64,000 nt of DNA, taken from NCBI GenBank assembly GCA_020746995.1, contig JAGPXD010000007.1:1054001-1118000 (forward strand), given 5' to 3'. This stretch comes from Plectosphaerella cucumerina (taxonomy: Eukaryota > Ascomycota > Sordariomycetes > Glomerellales > Plectosphaerellaceae). Below the pieces are notes generated by a model. The model had not been told where the DNA came from, searched no databases, and worked only from the letters and a program-made list of their open reading frames with translations. Below are positions 1 through 9,039 of this stretch, piece after piece. The translations under genes and the position numbers were made by a program. Positions within the stretch are counted from its first letter, which is position 1, and every line of letters begins with the position of its first letter.

Positions 1-1137
1 GCGCATGAGGCTCGACGCCATGGACGTCTTGCGCACACCAGGGGGTCCAGAATGGATACTGGAGGCGCGACTCGCGCTGCGGACAGAGGCGTCATCGGCG
101 CTGGGCGGGCTGAACAGATCGTCCTGCAAACCGGGCCTGCGTTCGGCTACCGAGTTGGCGCGCACAACGGGCGGTTGCGGCTTGTCGTCCCCGCTGACGC
201 TGCCAGCGAGGCTGCGGTTCCTCGTCGATCCTCCCCAGAGGAAGTCCTTCCAGCCACGCAGGGTGCCCTTGTTGCTCCCGTTGGCGGTGGCTAGGGATGT
301 GCTGCTGCCGCGGATGGTGGCGTCCATATCGTTTTGGCCGTAGGCGTTGAATGAAACGGTGTCTTGCATGGCGTCACTCATGAGGTCGGTCAGGCCGCTC
401 TCGGCTCTTGGGTTGCCAGGACGGCCGGCGCGTGTCTCCGTCTCGATGGTTCGCAGGCGTGTTTCGAGCTCGAGGTTGGAGAGGCCGCACTCGATGATGA
501 TCTTGCGCAGGGCGCGCTCGCGCTCGTCGGCCTTGCGGCGCAAGAGGGCGATCTGGGCATCGCGCTGGGCCAGGTCTGTCGCGATCATGCGCACAAGCCC
601 AGTGGCGCCGTGCCTCGCCACCAATCTGTCAATATGCTCGTCGTTGGCCGTATGAAGGGCGCCGGGTATTTTTTGTGTCGAGATTGGCGCGTCTTCGAAG
701 AGGGCGTTCCGTGCGTTCTGCTGCAAGAGTGCATCGCGCGCGCTGGCGACATCCTCCGTCGTCAGCGTATCGTCGCCGGAGTCAGTCGGGCTCGTCCGTC
801 TGCTTGAGCTGCCGTCGACGCCACTGCCAGCGCTGGCCTTTCTGCCTGGCGACGCTCGTACCCGAGCTGAAGCGGCATGGGACGGCGGCGAGGTGAAGTC
901 GCGGATGGGGTTCGGAGACTCTGGAGAGAAGGAAGGGAAGCTCGTGAGGGACTTGTCGGAGGCGGCGATCGAGCTGGCGGAGCTGGAGATGGTGGAGGGA
1001 AGGCGCTTGGTACGGCCGCGGACGGTGGTAGACCGACTGCTACTCCGGACAGAGTTGCCGCTCTTCGTGCTAAGCTGGGAGACGGAGCGCTCGAGGAGCT
1101 GCTGCGGCGGCCCTATTGGGACGTCTACCGCGTCCAT
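1..1137 (-). CDS. 5' part of a coiled-coil protein, runs off the left edge
   Basis: Reading from an ATG at 1137 the minus strand stays open for 379 codons to the first base of the window, so the gene is 3'-truncated here. The first ~160 residues are Ser/Arg/Thr-rich and look disordered. Around residues 170-260 lies a conserved-looking helical segment (ARHGATGLVRMIATDLAQRD, then a charged stretch ending LETRLRTIE) that should form a coiled coil. A Ser-rich linker with a tryptophan-rich LRGWKDFLWGG patch follows. I have seen similar N-terminal extensions in fungal TBC/Rab-GAP-type proteins, but no catalytic domain is visible, so that is only a guess. The reading frame is well supported; the function is not. 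Confidence 0.7.
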   Translation of the reverse strand, partial: MDAVDVPIGPPQQLLERSVSQLSTKSGNSVRSSSRSTTVRGRTKRLPSTISSSASSIAASDKSLTSFPSFSPESPNPIRDFTSPPSHAASARVRASPGRKASAGSGVDGSSSRRTSPTDSGDDTLTTEDVASARDALLQQNARNALFEDAPISTQKIPGALHTANDEHIDRLVARHGATGLVRMIATDLAQRDAQIALLRRKADERERALRKIIIECGLSNLELETRLRTIETETRAGRPGNPRAESGLTDLMSDAMQDTVSFNAYGQNDMDATIRGSSTSLATANGSNKGTLRGWKDFLWGGSTRNRSLAGSVSGDDKPQPPVVRANSVAERRPGLQDDLFSPPSADDASVRSASRASSIHSGPPGVRKTSMASSLMR

Positions 1138-2801
1138 GGTTGTCGGCGGTCGGGGGTTTGGTGTTGTCAGTAGACGTAATGTGTTGCGATGACCTGATGC
1201 GGCGTCGTCGCCCCGATGGTCATATTCGGGGCGCGCAGGCCGGGCGTGAAGTCGTCCTGCTGGAAAGACAGCTTGGTTATCTTTGCAGAGGCTGGTTTAT
1301 GTTCATGCTCGTCGAGGAGGTGGAAAAGCTGCGCAGTTGGGGTTTGTTGCTGTCGAGTCGAGTCAAGTCGAGCAGATGTGGAAGGCAGGTTCGTTTGTCG
1401 GATCGACGGTGTTGCGCGACGAGCTTGGGCGCTCCTTCCCGTCGGGTGGTGATCGGCAAAACAAGAAGTAAGACGGGCGGTCTGGAAGCTGGTGCGCGTT
1501 TGTGTGCGGTTTGTATGCAGGTCGGCAGCGGCCAAGAGAAAGAAGGCGGAGGGATGGTGATGCACAAGGCAAAGGGCGATGACGGGATATCAAAGGGGGG
1601 CGGTTTATGCAAGATTGCAGCAGCCCAGGCCATTGCGAGCAAGGGGCCATGTCGCCTGGACCGATGCCCTAAACTTATCCATCACCTGCCCTGGCCTTGC
1701 GCCTCAGGGCCGTTTGATTGGGTGCATGGGCCATGTCATTTGGGGCCGGCCGTCACCTCCACATTTGAGCATCTAGGGAATCAAGGTACCCAGGTACCGA
1801 TCAACCAGCCGGGTCTCTCCCGTCGACTCATTTGGTCGCTGGATCCTCTGAGCTGCTAGACCTGTTGAATCGCTGGACCTTCTGAGCTCGTAGACGTTGC
1901 TTATTGCTAGATCTACTGAGTTGTTGGACCAGATAATCTCCTGGATACACACAATCACAAGCACATCTCTCCAGTCCAGTACCTGTCCCGGCCCGCCCCG
2001 TGGCTCGACTCCACCACGTTGGACCTGCGGGGCCGTGCTGCCACGCAGAAACGATGCACACTGCATTAGCCATGGACAGACATGCCCCTCGGCTGGGCAT
2101 CAATCGCACATCTGTCTCCCAAGTCCCAACCATCGCAAAATAGAGCCATGAATCCCTTTTCAAGCCCCGTCGATCAAAATCTGCGAGTCATCCATCCCTC
2201 CGCATCTGCCCACGTTCCTCGGGGAGGCTCGTCCGGCTGCTCCATCGAGCAACCCCCAGGTTTTCCGTGAGCCACCAATAGGCCCGACACCTTGATTAAT
2301 GACTACGGTCTAGATTCCATCCCTCAATGATTGATTCAGCGTGTCTGTCCTTTTGCTGCGAGTCAGGGCCGTTTCGCTTCCCTTCGGCGCGGCCGTGCCC
2401 TCCATTTCCGCCAAGTGGTGCGCGTGTCCTCACCACCAGGACCGTGACTTGGGGATATCCCTGACCAACCCCTGCTCTTACTGTTTATCCCGAACCCTCA
2501 ATAGCCTCAGAGCTCACGATCGAGAACCAGCCTTGACGATGAAGACGTATCATACAGCTCTCGCTAGCCTCGGCCTACATCAAGCATGTAGCTGAAAACA
2601 AACCCCTGGCCAAAACGCCTTTTCCGCCCTCGCCCTCCCTTGAATCATGACAGCGTGCAAAAATTACAATTATCCTCCCCATCCCTGCCCTGAATTCCAG
2701 AACCAGAACGCCGGGTCCCGTTGCGCCCATCCCTGCGCATCACCTTTCTTTTTCACCATTCTTCCCCCTGCCCTGCAGACTGCCATCCAAAGCCAGGCCC
2801 G
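1138..2801. other. Intergenic region with a short imperfect repeat
   Basis: This 1.66-kb spacer lies between the start of the left-edge gene and the stop of the LRR scaffold gene. Several short open frames occur on both strands, but none shows a recognisable motif, compositional bias or credible exon structure. The only structure I see is the imperfect repeat at 1831-1930. It probably holds the promoter of the left-edge gene and the 3' UTR of the scaffold gene. Confidence 0.5.
1831..1930. repeat. Three imperfect ~33-bp tandem copies
   Basis: Three successive segments share the pattern TTG, then a GCTGGAYC-like core, then CTGAGCT, then TAGAC or TTGGACC. Copies one and two are closest and the third is degenerate. 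It is non-coding and of unknown origin. Confidence 0.45.
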
Positions 2802-5800
2802 TCATGCAAAGCTGTCTTCTGCGTTCCACCGGCTGCTCTCATCTCCCTCTTTCGCGGCCTCGGCCGGCGCCGCTTCCTCCCTGGTCGCCGCTTCCGAGGG
2901 GTTGCGGAACAGCCCTGCTCCCGCGAGCTTGTCAAAGAAGGCGTCGCGGGCGAGGACCTTCTTGCGATCGACCACCAGCCCGTCCAGCACCTTCAAACGC
3001 TGGCAGCAGCCCACGAACACCATCTGGTACAGACGGCGTCGCAGCCTCGTTCCCTCGTCGAGCCGTCCCGCATATAGCTCGTCGCGCTCCTTGTCCGCCT
3101 CGGGCAGCATGAATGAATCCACGTAGCCCGTGCGATCCACAGGCACCATCGTCTGTAGCGAGGCGTAGAATCCAAGCGTCATTGGGTTGTCGCGCAGATC
3201 CAGTCGCGTCAGGTGAGGGAACTCCGTCAACAGCTCCGTCACGTGTGTCGAGTCCGAGAGCCGGTTACCGGCCATGAGCAGCTTCTTCAGCCGGGGGATG
3301 TATCGGATGGCCTCGACATTGCCAAAGGCGTTGAAGTTGAGGTTGAGCGACCTCAGGTTCGGCATTAGCTGGCCCATGTTTTCCGGCAGTCGGTGCAGGC
3401 CGCAGTTTGCCAGCTCCAGGAGCTGGAGGTTCAAAAAGTCGACCTTTGGCTCGAAATCTCCCAGGAGATTGCCCGAGAGGAAGAGTTTGCGAACCTCGTA
3501 TGCCGCCGACAGGAACGAAAGATCGAGCCTCTCCTCGCACCTCTGCTCCCTCAGCGACACGCTATCGAGGTGGCGCGCCCGGACGAATCCAGTGATCTTG
3601 CTGAGCTTGTTGCGGTCGGCGTGCAGGAGCCGCAGAGCCGGCATGGTGCTGATGTCGAGATCTGCGATCTCATTGTCGCTGAGGTCGAGATGGCGAAGCC
3701 TCTCCAGAGGGGTCTCCGGGTTGAAGGCAGTGAGCTTGTTGCGCTGTAGCTTCACCACCTCGAGCGACTTCAGTCTGCCCAGGTGACTGACGTCCTCGAT
3801 CTGGTTGCTTGCGAGGTCCAGCTCGACAAGCCGGTCCAGCTTATTGTCCTCGAAGTCGAGGGCCTCGATCTTGTTGTCGCGGGCACGCAGGGTAAGGAGA
3901 CCATCATGGAACTTAAGGCCATCCAGAGATGTCAGCCGGTTGTTGTCGGCCTTGACACTGCGGAGATGGACCAGCCCGCCCAGCGCCGTGAGGCTCTCCA
4001 GCTCGTTGTTCGAAACGTCAATGTACTGGAGGTTGTACAGGTGGTCCCAAGACGTCAACTCCGTCAGCAGGTTGTTCGTCATCTTGAGCTGTCGCACAGA
4101 CGTTGGGATGCCATCGAGGTGTCGCAGCGCGTTCTCGGATGCGTCCAACGTGACCAGCCGTCCACAGAACTCATCGAGCATGTGCAGACTGCTGAGCCTC
4201 TTGCCGCTGACATCCAGCTCCTGAAAGTCTTCCCAGTTCGGCTCAAAGGGCTCAACCTCGGTAAGGCGGTCCACAAGATCGCGAACAGCCATGGACAAAA
4301 CTCGCTTAGAGCCGTCGCCCGTCACCAGATGCCGATCCTCGACAATGTAGCTGACCTCGAGTCCAAACGACTGGTCCTGGGTGTGCATCGTGAACTCGGA
4401 GAGCGGCGTAAGGGACAGGTTGCCCACGTTCTGGCTGATGGCGCCGCCGGCCTCGTTCCTTGCCCCTGGCGTAGAGAGGACGAAGTTGAGGCTCGTCTGG
4501 CGCTTGTCGGGGGCAGGGCCCGCGACGCTGGTATCGCCAATGATGCTGACTTGTCGGCTCTCAGCATCGACCCGACCGTCCTGGCTCTCCTCATCCTGCT
4601 CGTCGATTCGAGACACCGGGCGGGGGACAAAAGATTGCCCGCGCATGGACAGCTGTCTCGACGCACCACGAGAGACGCCTCGGGCCCGGCTCTGCAGCTT
4701 CTTGCGCGCTGCCTTGCTGAGGCTGAGATATTTACTAGCCAGGGGGTCGGATTGCGGATCCTGGTCGAACCTTCCAGTGTCATCCTCGAGACTCTCAATG
4801 TCTTCCACGGACATATCGTGGATAACAGACGCGATCGGAGAAGAAAAGGAGATCGTGAGGTTCTTCCGAGAGGGCGTGTCGTCCTTGGATGGTTGGTCCC
4901 GAGTCTGGTTGTCGTTTCCATTTTCCATATCGCTCGAAGCCCGACTCTCGCCCTTCTTTCCAAACTTTGCGATCTCGTCGCGTGCCCGAGATGAAATTTC
5001 GTTGGGGATGGCGGCATCTGGAGACAAGACAACGTAGCTCCTACTTTGTTGGCTGGATGGTGTCTGCGACATGTCGGATGCAGACTGGTCAGAAGGCTGC
5101 TCGTCACCAGCCCGCCGCTGCGCATTCAGAAGCTGCAATGCCCGGAGCTCCTTCGTCAGGTCCACCGAGAGATCAGGAATGCTGCCGAAAGGATCGTCCT
5201 CGCTATCTTCAGAAGGCAGGATGTTCATGCTTCTAGCAGTGGGTTCCTTGCGCTTGATCCAGATGTTTTGTTGCCGGTCGAGGTACATGCTTCCGACTTG
5301 GTCCGGGATGAGATGCGACACGCTCTGCGGAGCGATCGTCCTTCTCGATTCCGAGCCACGAGACGATCCCGTGGGAACGGTAGACCCCAGCGAGGAGTGA
5401 GTCGGGAAGTCATCCGCGTCCCCATCTTCGTCCCTCTGCCGTGCCGGGCCGTTGCTGATCCTCATGTTGGGAGGGTCACTCACGATATCGTCGCTGAGAA
5501 GCCCATCCAGGTTGCTTGGGTATGGGTCATCGCTTCCGTTGAGGTGTTCGCCGGCATCATTGCTCATCATGTCGACGGCCTGCATGAGATCCCGAGCCTC
5601 GCCCAGCGACCGTAGCGACGACGAGATGATCTCCCCCATGTCGCTCATTTCCTGGTATTTCCGAAGATGATCCAAGATCTTGGGGTCTTCCTGCCTTGCC
5701 GGAACATGGGTAACTGGGGCGCCATCACGGCTAGGGGGCCGAGAGAACGGTTCCTTGGTGGATTCATCAAACGACTCATCCCCAAGACTGGGGGTTTCGC

Positions 5801-8174
5801 CTTCCTTCTCGCCCTCAGACTCCTCGACACTTGAGAGTCCACTTGGGGGCTTGCTTCCGTTCCGCAGCATGGCCATGATGGCGCCGGCCTGGTCCACAAA
5901 ATCTTGTGTCTTGATCGATGGCTTGCGGTCTGTTTCGGTGAAATAGCTGCGGTCATTGGCGCTCGCGGCGAGTTGAGAACCGCGTTTCGGCGACCTGCGC
6001 TGCGGGTGGTCCTCTGGGATCGTACCCCAGCTGGGTACACGATCTCGCTGAATCGAGGATCTCTGGCTGGGTGTCGGTGTCCGGGGTCGAAGAACCTGCC
6101 GCAAAGCCAGAATCTCGGGGTTTGCGGGCTCAACAGGCGCGCCAGGGCGCGCATCTTTCCGCTTCCTGCTCATCATGGACTGCATCGAGAAGTGGGTGTC
6201 CTGGACAGACTCGACGGCAGCGCTTTGGGGTTCACGAACGAAATCCAAGTCTGACTCGTGCAAGGTGCGCCGCCTCTTTGGCGTCGGATCTTTCGATGGA
6301 GAAGTCATCGGCCTCTTTGCTTCAGGGCTGGTTTCCCGCTTTGGCGTGCCGAAGCTGTCTGGGTTGGCGTGCGTCGGCGGGGAGATGCGAACGTCGTCGA
6401 CGCTGGAGAAGGAGACGACTCGAGTGTTCTTCGGGTGCCCAGACGCGCTGGATCTTTGCCGGCTCTTGCGCATATGCATCTCGTGTTGTGAGTCTGGCGG
6501 AGACACGGTCCCATCCTGCGGTCCAATGTTCGAGCTCATCGACTGGGAAAATTGTTCATCGGCATCTTCGTCCTGGCCGACATCGCTATCGTAGCGGAAG
6601 GAAAGATGTTCGTCGAACTGGTATCCTTCAAGATCGCCTTTGCCGAATTGGCTTACTGACCGTGTTGCCGCGCCACGCTGCTGAGAATCCGCGACTTGAC
6701 TAGCTTCGGCAGACTCTAGCTGAGAAGGATCCGTTGAGCCGTCCTCGAACTGGCTGATGCGGCGCAGCAGGGTTTGGTTGGTGAAGGTGTCGTAGACGCC
6801 GAATAGCTTGAGAGGACTTCCCCCGCTAACCTGCGAATCGGTGCCGGCCTTCTCTGGGCTTGGCTGAGGTGCACCCTGGGCTGGTGGACCAAGTGGTTCA
6901 AAGTTCTGCTGGCTAAGGTCGTGCACCCGAACACTGGGAAACTGTTTCGGTGTGCTTGCCTGCAGCGACTCCTCGGGGAGCATCTCGGATGTGTCGACGC
7001 CCATGCCAGGGCTCAGCGGACGGTGCCGGAAGGATCCCTCTCCCGATCGGCCACCTCTTTGCAGGTTGAGATACCCCCCTTGCTGGGCGAATTCGTCTGT
7101 ATTTTCCGGGTGCTCGGGTTCGTCGTCGGGACGCAGATCGCTGAAATCGATTTCGCCTTCAGCATGCGAGTCGAGGAGCATCTGGTTGATGCGGAGCTTT
7201 TCAAGTCGATGCTTCAGTTGGTCCACGGGCATCTCTGGCGCATAGTCCATACCACCAGTGGCCCCTTGACGATGGGACAGCACGATGGGGCTGAAATCCT
7301 CGTTCCTGATGACGCTCTGGCCGCTTGTTTTCCGGGAGACATCGTCTGGTGGCAGCAGGGAGGTTGCGCCCGTGGGCATGGTCACTCCCACTGTGCCGTC
7401 ACGCCCCTGGCCCTCGAAGTGGTGGGAGGGGTCGCTGAGATCGCCAAGGCTGCTCGCATCGCAGGAGTCGTTCACCCGGTATGTCATATCCCGAGGTTTG
7501 CGAGGGCTGGGGCTAGGGCTTCCTTCGTGCGCACGGGCAAGGCTCCCTTGTTCTTCGTCCTCATCATCCTCGTAGGATGGCGTTTCTGGTTGCTCGAGAA
7601 ATCGGGCAGGGGGGCTGGAAGGAAGTGTGGCATCGTGGCGTTGTGACGCGTTGGTTTCGGCCATGGGAGGCGGCCTGAACATGTTCTCCAGGCCTTCGGC
7701 AGCAGAGCAGAAGAGATCGCGTTGTTCTCCGTACGCGACATCACCGTGAACGAGCCTTCGCCTCCACTCTGGTGTGTGGCCCTTGTTTTGTGACGAGTTC
7801 CAGGACTTGTGTTGGACCGTATTGTGGACGACCGATCCGCCAGTGGAGGTCGAGAAGGTTTGGCTGACGTAGCGCTGGCCGTCGTTGGGTTTGAGCTCTT
7901 GCGAAAGCTTTGATGGCTTGCGCGCCGAGGAGGGTATGTTTTGTACGCTGGCACTTCGCTCGTTGAGGATGTTGACGCTGCTGTCTCTTGGGTCTTCCGC
8001 GGCGCGATTGACCTTGCCAATGGGCAGTGGGATGCGGCTAGCTGGCCCTTTGGTAAATGGCAGGCCAGAATCCTCCGTATCCCGCGGAGAGGGTAGTTGT
8101 GCTGGCGGAGACGCGTCGGAGCCAAGCTGCGAGGGCCAGTCCTCCGACAGCGAATCGAGCCAGGCGTGCGCCAT
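2802..8174 (-). CDS. cdc11: Septation initiation network scaffold, Nud1/Cdc11 family LRR protein
   Basis: This is an intronless frame of 1790 residues. It opens MAHAWLDSLSEDWPSQLG, the short W-S-L-S-E-D-W start typical of fungal Cdc11/SnaD/Nud1 orthologues. Roughly residues 20-1310 are acidic and Ser/Pro-rich, with many S/T-P sites that suit a heavily phosphorylated spindle-pole-body scaffold. From about 1315 to 1665 there are regular leucine-rich repeats (LxxLxLxxNxL pattern, for example LVTLDASENALRHLDG and LVELDLASNQIEDV), followed by a basic C-terminal cap. In this family the LRR end anchors the protein at the spindle pole body and the N-terminal part recruits the GTPase/kinase cascade that triggers septation. 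The large N-terminal region is the usual length for filamentous fungi. Long open frames on the opposite strand here are shadows. Confidence 0.88.
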   Translation of the reverse strand: MAHAWLDSLSEDWPSQLGSDASPPAQLPSPRDTEDSGLPFTKGPASRIPLPIGKVNRAAEDPRDSSVNILNERSASVQNIPSSARKPSKLSQELKPNDGQRYVSQTFSTSTGGSVVHNTVQHKSWNSSQNKGHTPEWRRRLVHGDVAYGEQRDLFCSAAEGLENMFRPPPMAETNASQRHDATLPSSPPARFLEQPETPSYEDDEDEEQGSLARAHEGSPSPSPRKPRDMTYRVNDSCDASSLGDLSDPSHHFEGQGRDGTVGVTMPTGATSLLPPDDVSRKTSGQSVIRNEDFSPIVLSHRQGATGGMDYAPEMPVDQLKHRLEKLRINQMLLDSHAEGEIDFSDLRPDDEPEHPENTDEFAQQGGYLNLQRGGRSGEGSFRHRPLSPGMGVDTSEMLPEESLQASTPKQFPSVRVHDLSQQNFEPLGPPAQGAPQPSPEKAGTDSQVSGGSPLKLFGVYDTFTNQTLLRRISQFEDGSTDPSQLESAEASQVADSQQRGAATRSVSQFGKGDLEGYQFDEHLSFRYDSDVGQDEDADEQFSQSMSSNIGPQDGTVSPPDSQHEMHMRKSRQRSSASGHPKNTRVVSFSSVDDVRISPPTHANPDSFGTPKRETSPEAKRPMTSPSKDPTPKRRRTLHESDLDFVREPQSAAVESVQDTHFSMQSMMSRKRKDARPGAPVEPANPEILALRQVLRPRTPTPSQRSSIQRDRVPSWGTIPEDHPQRRSPKRGSQLAASANDRSYFTETDRKPSIKTQDFVDQAGAIMAMLRNGSKPPSGLSSVEESEGEKEGETPSLGDESFDESTKEPFSRPPSRDGAPVTHVPARQEDPKILDHLRKYQEMSDMGEIISSSLRSLGEARDLMQAVDMMSNDAGEHLNGSDDPYPSNLDGLLSDDIVSDPPNMRISNGPARQRDEDGDADDFPTHSSLGSTVPTGSSRGSESRRTIAPQSVSHLIPDQVGSMYLDRQQNIWIKRKEPTARSMNILPSEDSEDDPFGSIPDLSVDLTKELRALQLLNAQRRAGDEQPSDQSASDMSQTPSSQQSRSYVVLSPDAAIPNEISSRARDEIAKFGKKGESRASSDMENGNDNQTRDQPSKDDTPSRKNLTISFSSPIASVIHDMSVEDIESLEDDTGRFDQDPQSDPLASKYLSLSKAARKKLQSRARGVSRGASRQLSMRGQSFVPRPVSRIDEQDEESQDGRVDAESRQVSIIGDTSVAGPAPDKRQTSLNFVLSTPGARNEAGGAISQNVGNLSLTPLSEFTMHTQDQSFGLEVSYIVEDRHLVTGDGSKRVLSMAVRDLVDRLTEVEPFEPNWEDFQELDVSGKRLSSLHMLDEFCGRLVTLDASENALRHLDGIPTSVRQLKMTNNLLTELTSWDHLYNLQYIDVSNNELESLTALGGLVHLRSVKADNNRLTSLDGLKFHDGLLTLRARDNKIEALDFEDNKLDRLVELDLASNQIEDVSHLGRLKSLEVVKLQRNKLTAFNPETPLERLRHLDLSDNEIADLDISTMPALRLLHADRNKLSKITGFVRARHLDSVSLREQRCEERLDLSFLSAAYEVRKLFLSGNLLGDFEPKVDFLNLQLLELANCGLHRLPENMGQLMPNLRSLNLNFNAFGNVEAIRYIPRLKKLLMAGNRLSDSTHVTELLTEFPHLTRLDLRDNPMTLGFYASLQTMVPVDRTGYVDSFMLPEADKERDELYAGRLDEGTRLRRRLYQMVFVGCCQRLKVLDGLVVDRKKVLARDAFFDKLAGAGLFRNPSEAATREEAAPAEAAKEGDESSRWNAEDSFA

Positions 8175-9039
8175 GTTTTGTTGTGAAGGGGTGGTCGGGA
8201 ACGCGTGCGAGGGTTCAGTAGAGTGGGGAAGCCATCAAGTGTCGTCAGTTCGTCAATGCAGAGTTCGAAGCGTGCAAGGATAGGTGTCGGAGGGGCTTGC
8301 GGCAGGCGCGTTTGTTGTTGCTGGGTTGGGGATGGAAGGGTGATTCGGGACAGACGAGAGCAAGCGTCGAGAGGAAGAAAAAGATGCCGAGTAGCGGTAG
8401 AAGCGAAAAAAGGCGCCGAAGAGCTGCTGGTTAGTGACGCCGATGAGGCTCTGGGTTGCGCATCACCAGAGGTTCAGAGGGTTTGGAACGCGGTGGTGGC
8501 GGCGGCACATGGGAGTGGGAGCTGGGACCTGGTCCAATGCGATGGGGCGGGTTTGATTTGACGTGACGGCGGGATAAGGTAAACATGGAGGAATGGGAGA
8601 TGGTTGCCCTGTCAACAAGATCTCAAGCTACATCGTTTTGGGTAAGACACGTCGCACTGACTCGGCTAGTCCTAATAGGGTCATAGCCCATCATGTCAGC
8701 CACAGGATCCGCCGCAGTTGAGGCTGAAAATCAATCAAACACGCCATCACGTGCAAACGCGGGCGCGGCGCGTCTCCTGGCGAACCGTGCAACTGGGGTC
8801 ATCGAGATTAGGTACCTGCCGCCCATGTCTCTGATCGATGCACACGGCCGGCCAGTCAACTCTAATCACATCCAATTTTCAACGACCCCTCCACGACAAC
8901 CCCCTCGCCCGACAGCTGTGTTGCGATGCTATGCCGCCGAGCATAATGATTCGAGACTAATCACCACGACTGAGGTCTCCGTCCCGTCTTTCGACCACCC
9001 ATCACTCGCCTTGGCCCCCGAGGCGCCCTCGACGGCACG
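8175..9039. other. Divergent promoter region
   Basis: This 865-bp spacer separates the starts of the divergently transcribed scaffold gene and the protamine-P1-like gene. A frame at 8693-9202 begins with an ATG but shows no family-like sequence and cannot be joined convincingly to the downstream gene, so I read the region as promoter and 5' UTR sequence. No clear TATA box is seen. Confidence 0.5.

Noticed and set aside
1116..1859. 247-codon plus-strand open frame in the intergenic region
   Set aside because: Overlaps the start of the well-supported minus-strand gene, has random-looking Cys/Arg composition and no family-like segment.
3783..4994. 403-codon plus-strand open frame
   Set aside because: Exact antisense of the LRR region of the Cdc11-like gene; leucine-repeat codons leave the complement stop-poor. 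No motif.
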